From: Rhizosphaericola mali
GTDB lineage: Bacteria > Bacteroidota > Bacteroidia > Chitinophagales > Chitinophagaceae
Assembly (NCBI RefSeq): GCF_004337365.2
Contig: NZ_CP044016.1
Location: 4,011,507-4,075,506, forward strand
Length of the DNA stretch: 64,000 nucleotides
Direction of reading: 5' to 3'
Part shown: piece after piece, positions 56,920-64,000 of the stretch
Numbering within the stretch: position 1 is the stretch's first letter
How the letters are laid out: the number at the start of each line of letters is the position of its first letter
Made by a program: the position numbers and the translations under genes
Notes under the pieces: model-generated
Seen by the model: only the letters and a program-made list of their open reading frames with translations
What the model was told of the DNA's origin: nothing
Databases searched by the model: none

Positions 56920-58344
56920 TTAACAAAGTTGGTATTCTGGTGTACTCATGATTGCGACGATCATGGATTTGAGATAATCATCCTTAGAATTTTTCTTAAT
57001 TTTCCTTTGAATTGTTTCCAATTTGAAATTTGACTTTTTATCTCCTAATAATAATAAAGTGACTAACTCAAATTCTTTTTCTTCCGAATCTATATTATTC
57101 AAAAACGAGTAGGCAGATAGATCGATATTTGCTTCAATATTGTTGCCCTTTCGTGGTACTTTTTTCGCTCGTCCCATCTGAATATCATCATCCGTTTTTG
57201 TATTTATTTGAATATTACGATCTTGTTCTATTAATTGTGGTATTTTGAGCCTTAGCATAAGCGTAGATGCATCTATCCAATTGGTACCGCCTGGCCAACC
57301 TGCCACATTAGGAGGATAAAAGGGTTGTTGTCCCAATGCATTATTAAATGTTAATAATTGATTAGGTGTAGTGATCGTCATCGGTAGATTTCTTTGAATG
57401 CCTACCAATAACTCCACAGGAGACTTAATGATTGCATCTCTATTTTTTTTACTATAAAACCATTGACTTGTAAAAATTTGCGTTAATAAAGAGCTGATAT
57501 CATAATTGTTTGCATAAAATTGTTTGGCCAATTTTTGCACTTGAGCATTGTCAATTTCTGGATTGACGATGTATTTGTACAATTTTTTTGTAATGAAATA
57601 TGCGGTCGTTTCGTCAGCGAGTAACATATTCAAAATGTCTTCCCCATTGAAATTTCCGGTCTTACCTCTAAATGCTTTTGCTCCATTATCGTGAACTTTT
57701 GCATTAAATCGGAAATTACCATCCTTGTCATATTCCCAACCTGTGAATGCACGTGCAGCTTCTTTAATATCCATCTCTGTATAATTACCTCTACCAAGTG
57801 TAAATAATTCCATAACTTCTCTGGCGAAATTTTCATTGGGATGCGCTTTTTTATTTTGCTGATTATTCAAAAAGTTAAGCATCGCTGCACTTTTACTTAC
57901 GGCAAAAAGTAAATCTTTAAAGTTTCCCAATGCATTTTGACGAATATCATTCAGCATATTTTGTTGGAAATAAGCATTTTGCATACGACAAGCAAAATGT
58001 CCATGCCAAAATAAGGCTATTTTTTCTCTCAATTGATCTTGGCTATCGACCATTAACTGCATCCATTGCAATGTCAATTTTTTTAGCTCGTCTACATTTT
58101 CGGTGTTAATTGTTCGCCTTAATTCTGGCGTTAGTGGTTTCACTATACGAAAATCATTCAAATATTTCGCATCCACGCTTTCTGAAAGTGATCCAATTTT
58201 ATTAAAGGCACTCTCATTTTGAAAAGCATTTTTAACTAATTGCATCTGATCCAATTGTTGCACCTCATCCCATCGCGTCGGAGTGAAGCCAAATGTGGCT
58301 CTATTGAGGAAAAAAATCTTGTTTGCAAGTTTATCATTTGCCAT
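56920..58344 (-). CDS. DUF1800 family protein
   Basis: The 474-residue protein has FLNRATFGFTPTRWDEVQQL at the start, IALFWHGHFACR, NENFAREVMELFTLGRGNYT and AARAFTGWEYDKDGNF, all typical of DUF1800. The C-terminal part includes PPNVAGWPGGTNWIDASTLM. It is the partner of DUF1501 in one operon. No catalytic function is known. Confidence 0.92.
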   Translation of the reverse strand: MANDKLANKIFFLNRATFGFTPTRWDEVQQLDQMQLVKNAFQNESAFNKIGSLSESVDAKYLNDFRIVKPLTPELRRTINTENVDELKKLTLQWMQLMVDSQDQLREKIALFWHGHFACRMQNAYFQQNMLNDIRQNALGNFKDLLFAVSKSAAMLNFLNNQQNKKAHPNENFAREVMELFTLGRGNYTEMDIKEAARAFTGWEYDKDGNFRFNAKVHDNGAKAFRGKTGNFNGEDILNMLLADETTAYFITKKLYKYIVNPEIDNAQVQKLAKQFYANNYDISSLLTQIFTSQWFYSKKNRDAIIKSPVELLVGIQRNLPMTITTPNQLLTFNNALGQQPFYPPNVAGWPGGTNWIDASTLMLRLKIPQLIEQDRNIQINTKTDDDIQMGRAKKVPRKGNNIEANIDLSAYSFLNNIDSEEKEFELVTLLLLGDKKSNFKLETIQRKIKKNSKDDYLKSMIVAIMSTPEYQLC

Positions 58345-58404
58345 ATACCAAGATTAAAAAATGAAAAATGAAGGGAAATTATACTTATAAATTTATCTAA
58401 AAAT

Positions 58405-58424
58405 CATACCAAGCTACTGGTATG
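58405..58424. terminator. small inverted repeat in the divergent region
   Basis: CATACCA-AGCTAC-TGGTATG, a perfect 7-bp stem, lies between the divergent DUF1800 and epimerase genes. It has no T run, so it may be an operator instead. Confidence 0.3.
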
Positions 58425-58535
58425 AATCTAGAAAATATGTTAAGTTTAATTTTGATGTAAATTTAATATTGCCAATATTCTATTTCAATGTTCATGAAAG
58501 GAAGTAAGTTTGCTTATTTGATGTAAATTTTCATT

Positions 58536-59525
58536 TTGCTGAAGGATAAAAACATATTGGTTACCGGAGCGACTGGATTAGTTGGAAGTGAATTGATCCG
58601 TCGATTATCACAATTGGGATATCGAGTAAATGCGTTGTTTCATCAATCCAAACCAATTGATTTGCCCAATGTAACTTGGAACTCATGTGATATTTTGGAT
58701 GTAATCGAGTTAGAAGATATTATGCAAAATATCGACATCGTTTTTCATTGTGCTGCTTTGGTTTCTTTTGATCCTTCCAAAGCTAAAACAATTCATCAAT
58801 TAAATGTCACCGGCACAGCTAATGTTGTGAACGCCGCAGTAGATGCTCATGTAAAGACATTCATTCATGTAAGTTCGGTTGCTGCGATTGGTAGTCTTGT
58901 TGATGGAAATATTTTGGAAAATGAAAAATGGGATCCTAAAGCTGGGCACAATGCTTATGCTAAATCTAAACGAGCAGCAGAGTTTGAAGTTTTGCGTGGA
59001 CAAGCAGAGGGATTGAAAGTCCATATTGTCAACCCAACGATTATTTTGGGAAATGGAGATTGGAATAAAGGCTCTTCAGAATTATTCAAAAAAGTCTACA
59101 ATGGTTTTCCCTATTACACAGAAGGCGTTCATGGTTTTGTAGATGTCGCCGATGTTGTCAATGTCATGATTTCTTTAATGAAAACAGATACAAAAAGTGG
59201 TGAAAGATATATTTTAAATGGCGCCAATATTAGTTACAAAAAACTGTTCGACTTAATTGCTGATAAATTTGGCGTAGCGAGGCCAAATAAAAAAGTTAGC
59301 AATTGGCAAGCTGCAATCATTTGGCGATTGGCATATATTAAAGCAAAACTAACAGGTACACATGCCATGCTTACTAAAGAAACCGCTCATACTGCGCAAG
59401 CTATTATCACTTATAATAATCACAAAATCTTGGAAGCATTACCAGATTTCCAATTCCAACCTATCGAGCAATCTATAGAAAGAATTTGTGGGGAATTTCG
59501 TCAGAAATATCAATTGAAAGCTTAA
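58536..59525 (+). CDS. NAD-dependent epimerase/dehydratase family protein
   Basis: The 329-residue extended SDR protein starts with the Rossmann motif NILVTGATGLVGSELI. It has the VFHCAALVSFDPS segment and the catalytic YAKSKRAAE (YxxxK) near residue 148. It acts on a nucleotide sugar, flavonol-like or sterol-like substrate; not resolved. The start codon is TTG: no in-frame ATG exists upstream before a stop. A TAAGTTTG box is at 58505-58512. Confidence 0.9.
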   Translation: MLKDKNILVTGATGLVGSELIRRLSQLGYRVNALFHQSKPIDLPNVTWNSCDILDVIELEDIMQNIDIVFHCAALVSFDPSKAKTIHQLNVTGTANVVNAAVDAHVKTFIHVSSVAAIGSLVDGNILENEKWDPKAGHNAYAKSKRAAEFEVLRGQAEGLKVHIVNPTIILGNGDWNKGSSELFKKVYNGFPYYTEGVHGFVDVADVVNVMISLMKTDTKSGERYILNGANISYKKLFDLIADKFGVARPNKKVSNWQAAIIWRLAYIKAKLTGTHAMLTKETAHTAQAIITYNNHKILEALPDFQFQPIEQSIERICGEFRQKYQLKA

Positions 59526-59783
59526 CATTTTGTCACAAATGTGAATGTGAATAAAATCACAATATTTCTATCCATTTTGTTAAAATATGTAATAATTAGG
59601 GCATTTTTTTATTAAAAATGCAAAAATGGGCAGCAAAATTTCACAGTATTGAAACTAATTCTAGCATTTTTTCGTTAAATTTGTGAATATCTGTTTTTAT
59701 CTATGTGAGATATTAACATTTGCGTGTATCGATTTCCGATATAATTCAAGATTTTATTCTACTTTTTAAAATTTGAAATACTA

Positions 59784-60593
59784 GTGAAAAAATATTTATT
59801 GGGGCTTCTCGTATTTTCAGCTAGCGTTGTTTCTTTTAAGAATGCATCAGCGAAAAGCGAGCTTCCAGGAGGTTCTACTTTTAAATCTTTGTTACCTCAA
59901 AAATTAGGTAATAATGCTTCAAATAGACAAGTAGATTCCATATATCAAAAAATGCATTTACAAGCATTTGGATTAAAGAAAGACATCTTCTATAACGCTT
60001 TCAAAGGTTTTGAATATTTGAAAAGCCGTGGGATGTTGGATAAAGATAATATCTTAACTATCGCAGACTATAGCCAAAGTAGCCACAATCGTAGGTTTTA
60101 TGTCATTGACTTTGAAAAAGGTGAATTAGTATTTAATACCTACGTTTCTCATGGGAAAAATTCAGGTAGTGAATATGCCAACAGTTTTTCTAATAGTGAT
60201 AATAGCAATAAAAGTTCTTGCGGATTCTTAGTTACTGGTGAGCCATATTCTGGTAGAGCTGGTCGAAGTCTTCATCTAAAAGGGGTAGAACCTGGCATCA
60301 ATGATCATGTTTATCGCAGAAGTATTGTATTACATGGTAGTTATTATGTAAATTCTGAAAGAGCAGATGAAGGAACAATGATGGGACGCAGTTTAGGTTG
60401 TCCAGCAGTTCCTTACGGTGAACAATTTGCCATTATCAACTATATCAAAGGTGGCAGTTGCATGTTTATCGCCACAGAAGATACAAAATATCTCGCTACT
60501 TCTAAAATTTTGAATAGCGCATTTGAATCTGGAGATAGTAAAACCTTATTAGCAGAAAAAGAAAACGGAAAAGAAAGTAAAGGTTTATTGTAA
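59784..60593 (+). CDS. secreted L,D-transpeptidase-like (YkuD_2) protein
   Basis: The 269-residue protein starts with GTG, with a signal peptide (LLGLLVFSASVVSFKNASA). The catalytic part has SIVLHGSYYVN and GRSLGCPAVP, which hold the His and Cys of the murein L,D-transpeptidase catalytic family. It probably acts on peptidoglycan in the periplasm. It stands alone. Confidence 0.88.
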   Translation: MKKYLLGLLVFSASVVSFKNASAKSELPGGSTFKSLLPQKLGNNASNRQVDSIYQKMHLQAFGLKKDIFYNAFKGFEYLKSRGMLDKDNILTIADYSQSSHNRRFYVIDFEKGELVFNTYVSHGKNSGSEYANSFSNSDNSNKSSCGFLVTGEPYSGRAGRSLHLKGVEPGINDHVYRRSIVLHGSYYVNSERADEGTMMGRSLGCPAVPYGEQFAIINYIKGGSCMFIATEDTKYLATSKILNSAFESGDSKTLLAEKENGKESKGLL

Positions 60594-60650
60594 ATATAGT
60601 CTTTTCCCAAAAATATTGATTGCATCCATTTCTTCTTTAAATTTGAAGAA

Positions 60651-61052
60651 ATGGATGTTTTTTTTGATAGAAATATTGTTTTTTTTGATGGCGTTTGTAA
60701 TCTCTGTAGCGGAGCTGTTCAATTTTTATTGAAACGAGACAAAAAAGAATTTTTTAAATATAGCTCGCTTCAATCAGAATTTGCTCGAAAAAATTTACCC
60801 GAAAACCTGACCAATATGCAAAGCATTGTATATCAAGAAAATGGGCAATTATATACACAGTCTACAGCCGTTTTAAAAATAATGAAACATTTAAATGGAA
60901 TATGGCCGATACTTTATATATTGATCCTCATTCCAAAGTTTATAAGAGACTTTATATATGATTATATTGCTAAAAATAGATACAAATGGTTTGGAAAAAA
61001 AGCTACGTGTATGATTCCTAATAAAAGGTACATTTCTCGTTTTTTAGAATAA
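60651..61052 (+). CDS. DCC-family thiol-disulfide oxidoreductase (DUF393)
   Basis: The 133-residue protein starts with IVFFDGVCNLCSGAVQFLLK, the DxxCxxC motif that gives the family its name, and ends in a basic part with KKATCMIPN. Its role is not well defined. Confidence 0.88.
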   Translation: MDVFFDRNIVFFDGVCNLCSGAVQFLLKRDKKEFFKYSSLQSEFARKNLPENLTNMQSIVYQENGQLYTQSTAVLKIMKHLNGIWPILYILILIPKFIRDFIYDYIAKNRYKWFGKKATCMIPNKRYISRFLE

Positions 61053-61111
61053 TTTTAAAATATTCATTACTTACTTGGTAAAGTATTTGTTTTAATGTCA
61101 TCATTTATAAT

Positions 61112-62218
61112 ATGATACAATTTTTCAAAAGATTTTTCGGACTATTTACTTACGCGTATGCAGCCGTGTATTTGTTATCTTGTTTTAGTTTCTGTATATC
61201 ACCAGCTAAGTTTTCTCCCATTGCTTTATTGGGATTGGGCTTTCCATATTTATTTATGGGAATGCTTTTTTTCATTGTGGTCAATCTGTATCGAAATCAA
61301 TGGGTAGCATTAGTTTTATTGATCATTTTACTTCCTGGTTTGTATAATTTTTCCCATGTATTCGCTTTTCATCCAAAATCTTTTCAAGATCAAAAAGAAA
61401 AAGGCGTCTTACGTGTAATTACATGGAATGTAGAGGCTTTTGGTAAACACGATTTGCCCCAGGAAGAAAATTCTGAAGGAATTTTACAAACTATCAGAAC
61501 CTACGATCCCGATGTTGTTTGTTTAGAAGAATGTCCACATCATATAAAAACCTATAAAGCATGGGAAAATATTTGCAAAGTCATGGATTCTTTGGGTTAT
61601 AAAGGATCATATCAAGTCTCAGATAGCGCTCTTTGGGAAGGTAAAATGATTGATTTCAATTCAGGAGTAGGATTATTTACAAAAGATTCGCTTTTCAATA
61701 AATTTACCAAAAGAATTTTGGATCAAAATTATCATTATCAAAATTATATCTCTGGTGATATTATGTATCAACATAAACCAGTTAGATTAAAAGTTGGTCG
61801 TCTATCTTCTTTCAACCTATATGCAGACACTGTACACCAAGATAAAAGTATTTACGAAATAACCATGGACCGCAAGCGAATGGTGCAGCATCAACTGCGT
61901 TCTATCGAAAAATTACATCAAGAACAAATACAAATAATCCGAAATGATATTGACGCAAGTCCATATCCTGTAGTGTATTGTGGAGATATGAACTCTGTGC
62001 CTACGAGTTATAATTATTATCTTATACGTGGAAAAAATTTACAAGATGGGTTCCAAAAAGGCGGCTGGGGCATCGGTGCTACCTTCTACAATATCGTTCC
62101 AACTTTGCGTATAGATCTTTGCTTATCCGATTACAGTTTCAAAGTTTTGCAATCCAAAGTGATTAAAGTAACTTATTCCGATCATTATCCGTTGATAACA
62201 GACATGATTTGGAAGTAG
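61112..62218 (+). CDS. membrane-anchored endonuclease/exonuclease/phosphatase family protein
   Basis: The 368-residue protein has about three N-terminal membrane helices (to residue 90), then an EEP domain with LRVITWNVEAFGKHD, DPDVVCLEECPHH, VVYCGDMNSVPTSYNYYLI and YSDHYPLITDM. It is a Mg-dependent phosphodiesterase placed outside or on the membrane; the substrate is not known. A paralog follows directly. Confidence 0.88.
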   Translation: MIQFFKRFFGLFTYAYAAVYLLSCFSFCISPAKFSPIALLGLGFPYLFMGMLFFIVVNLYRNQWVALVLLIILLPGLYNFSHVFAFHPKSFQDQKEKGVLRVITWNVEAFGKHDLPQEENSEGILQTIRTYDPDVVCLEECPHHIKTYKAWENICKVMDSLGYKGSYQVSDSALWEGKMIDFNSGVGLFTKDSLFNKFTKRILDQNYHYQNYISGDIMYQHKPVRLKVGRLSSFNLYADTVHQDKSIYEITMDRKRMVQHQLRSIEKLHQEQIQIIRNDIDASPYPVVYCGDMNSVPTSYNYYLIRGKNLQDGFQKGGWGIGATFYNIVPTLRIDLCLSDYSFKVLQSKVIKVTYSDHYPLITDMIWK

Positions 62219-62299
62219 TCACAGTTTTTTCCAATAATTGGTTTTAAATTTACCACATGGCGAAAACCATTTTACGTAAATTAACCAAACGATTTTTTT

Positions 62300-63379
62300 T
62301 TGATTCCGACCATTATTGCGTGCGGAATTTTTCTGGTTGGTTGTCTTTCGCCCTATTTGAATCCTAAATCTTGGTGGTGGATTGGTTTTTTAAGTTTATT
62401 GCAGCCTTATCTAATCGCTTTTATATTATTATCTTTTATATTTTGGTTGGCGGCAAAACCGATTTTGACAATTATTCCTATTGTTACGCTCCTTATCGGA
62501 ATCAATCAAATAAAATCCATTTTTGCCTTCCGTAGTATTAAAAATTTTAATGTAGAAAAAGCGGATTCTTCTATTCGCATTGTTACTTGGAATGTCGGCA
62601 ATTTGAATGGTTTGAGTTCGGATAATTATATCAAAAACCACAGCCGTTCAGAAATTGCATCTACAGTTTTGAATTTGGATCCAGATATTATTTGTTTGCA
62701 AGAGTTCAATCACTCCGTAACGCAAGGTCCAAATGCCAACAATATTGGCTTATTTGAAAAAAATTATCCCTTCCATTATTTTTCCAAAGACATCAATAAG
62801 CGTAATGGATTCTATCAAGCGGGAAGTATTATTTTTTCCAAATTACCCATTGTAGATTCTGGAAGATTTCAATATCCCAATCATATTAAGGAAAGTTTCA
62901 TGTACGCCGATATCAAAGATGGAAAAGACACTTTTAGAATATATAACGTTCATCTTCAATCTTTTAAATTCAAGGATGACGACTATTCCAATTTTGAAAA
63001 AATAAAAAACACAGAGGAAAATCCGATTTCAGGAGGAAAATCAATTTTTTTCAAAATGAAAACAGCCTTTACACGTAGAGGAATACAAGCGGCGAAAGTG
63101 CGCGAAGAAACTGATAAATCTCCGTATCAAAATATTATCTGCGGTGACTTTAATGATGTCCCCGGCTCCTATGTATATATGCATATCCGCGGCTATCGCG
63201 ATGATGCATTTTTACAAAAAAGTTTTGGCATCGGAAGGACCTATATTTCCCTGGCGCCAACACTTCGCATAGATTATATTTTACCTGACCAAAATTTCTC
63301 TGTAAATCAATTTGATATGATCGATGAAGGATTGAGCGATCATATTATGTTAGTTTCAGACTTGAGTATAAAAAAATAA
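62300..63379 (+). CDS. second membrane-anchored EEP family protein, probable N-terminal frameshift
   Basis: The open frame starts at TTG (62300) within a run of nine T. It has membrane helices, then IRIVTWNVGNLNGLS, DPDIICLQEFNHS, IICGDFNDVPGSYVYMHIRG and GLSDHIMLVSDL. An ATG at 62257 begins MAKTILRKLTKRFF in another frame; with eight T instead of nine the two frames join into one normal protein with a basic cytoplasmic N-terminus like its paralog. So the gene probably begins at 62257, and the T run is a sequencing error, a mutation or a phase-variable site. Confidence 0.8.
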   Translation: MIPTIIACGIFLVGCLSPYLNPKSWWWIGFLSLLQPYLIAFILLSFIFWLAAKPILTIIPIVTLLIGINQIKSIFAFRSIKNFNVEKADSSIRIVTWNVGNLNGLSSDNYIKNHSRSEIASTVLNLDPDIICLQEFNHSVTQGPNANNIGLFEKNYPFHYFSKDINKRNGFYQAGSIIFSKLPIVDSGRFQYPNHIKESFMYADIKDGKDTFRIYNVHLQSFKFKDDDYSNFEKIKNTEENPISGGKSIFFKMKTAFTRRGIQAAKVREETDKSPYQNIICGDFNDVPGSYVYMHIRGYRDDAFLQKSFGIGRTYISLAPTLRIDYILPDQNFSVNQFDMIDEGLSDHIMLVSDLSIKK

Positions 63380-63387
63380 TATCTTCG
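63380..63387 (+). promoter_or_regulatory. possible -7 box of cysS
   Basis: TATCTTCG lies 40 bases before the cysS ATG, one base off the TAnnTTTG consensus. It directly follows the stop of the EEP gene. Confidence 0.35.
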
Positions 63388-63427
63388 CAGCGTGTAGATC
63401 GTGCTACACAACTGATATCGCAATAAT

Positions 63428-64000
63428 ATGTCACAATTAAAAGTTTACAATTCACTCACACGTGAAAAAGAAGTATTTGAGTCGATAACACCTGGACATG
63501 TGGGTATGTATGTGTGTGGACCGACTGTAAGTGGAGAGTCTCATCTCGGACATGCGCGTCCATTTATCACTTTTGATATCGTGTATCGTTATCTTTTATA
63601 TTTAGGCAACAAAGTGAGATATGTGCGTAATATTACTGATGCTGGACATTTCGAAGAAGAGGGTAGAGCCGCAGAAGATAAAATCAGTAATAAAGCCATT
63701 TTGGAAAAATTAGAACCGATGGAATTGGTACAGAAATATACCAATCTTTTTCATTGGGGAATGAAAGCATTCAATACGTTGGATCCAAGTATCGAACCAA
63801 CAGCAACAGGTCATATCATCGAGCAAATCAATATGATTGAAAAAATTATTGCTGACGGTTATGCATACGAAACAAATGGTTCCGTTTATTTTGATGTTGA
63901 AAAATACAATAAAGATTTTTCCAAAAAAGATATGCCTTATGGAATCTTAAGTGGAAGAATTTTGGACGAACAAGAAGCTTCCACACGTGACTTGGCAAAT
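63428..64000 (+). CDS. cysS: cysteinyl-tRNA synthetase (3' partial)
   Basis: The frame from ATG at 63428 is open to the window end (191 codons). It reads [20 protein letters not shown], then [20 protein letters not shown], with the zinc-binding Cys and the class I HIGH-type motif [24 protein letters not shown] follows. It charges tRNA-Cys. The remaining two thirds lie beyond the window. Confidence 0.95.
   Translation, partial: MSQLKVYNSLTREKEVFESITPGHVGMYVCGPTVSGESHLGHARPFITFDIVYRYLLYLGNKVRYVRNITDAGHFEEEGRAAEDKISNKAILEKLEPMELVQKYTNLFHWGMKAFNTLDPSIEPTATGHIIEQINMIEKIIADGYAYETNGSVYFDVEKYNKDFSKKDMPYGILSGRILDEQEASTRDLAN

Overview
The window looks like a low-GC Bacteroidota chromosome, most likely of the Chitinophagaceae/Sphingobacteriaceae type. 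The evidence is SusC/SusD, FecR with an ECF sigma factor, type IX secretion C-terminal domains, DUF1501/DUF1800, a LytTR two-component pair, and promoters of the TAnnTTTG type. I cannot name the genus from sequence alone.

Left chromosomal flank (1-12416). It starts inside a PepSY/flavodoxin/FAD reductase, followed by a GNAT acetyltransferase, a TonB-dependent siderophore-type receptor and an FAD monooxygenase. A TetR regulator follows, with a near-perfect operator and a decayed divergent gene. A LytS/LytTR two-component system ends in a TlpA-like thioredoxin gene. The PepSY reductase and the receptor together suggest iron uptake and reduction.

Integrated element (12417-53621, about 41.2 kb). 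The 15-bp sequence GCGGACCGGACGGGA lies at 12417-12431 and again at 53607-53621, where it forms the 3' end of an intact tRNA-Asp(GTC). A tyrosine recombinase sits just inside the left copy. Paired GATAGACCAA sites with a 12-bp period lie inside both ends. The tRNA's probable original terminator is stranded outside the left end. A relaxase, a MobC-like protein and an excisionase-like HTH protein are present but no conjugation genes, so the element looks integrative and mobilizable. The left half carries stress cargo: RRM protein, CPA2 antiporter, GroES, GroEL, Hsp20 and a KatE-type catalase. Next come an ABC exporter with a NEW3 protein and a type IX surface protein. The right half holds the mobilization genes, a KAS III-like enzyme and a second type IX protein. 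It then carries a sigma/FecR/SusC/SusD/TlpA/MauE/Cys-peptide cassette and a nuclease-containing group at the end. A radC gene and its structured leader occur twice in direct orientation, bracketing the right half; the outer radC copy has an in-frame stop.

Right chromosomal flank (53608-64000). tRNA-Asp is followed by YfcE-type phosphodiesterase, riboflavin synthase, TrmB, the DUF1501/DUF1800 pair, an NAD-dependent epimerase, an L,D-transpeptidase-like protein, a DCC thiol oxidoreductase, two membrane-anchored endonuclease/exonuclease/phosphatase paralogs (the second with a probable homopolymer frameshift) and the 5' part of cysS.

The most interesting unit is the mobile proteostasis/oxidative-stress cargo. 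It resembles in concept the proteobacterial transmissible locus of stress tolerance but is built from different genes. Next are the duplicated, covarying radC leader and a 112-nt self-complementary element upstream of susC.
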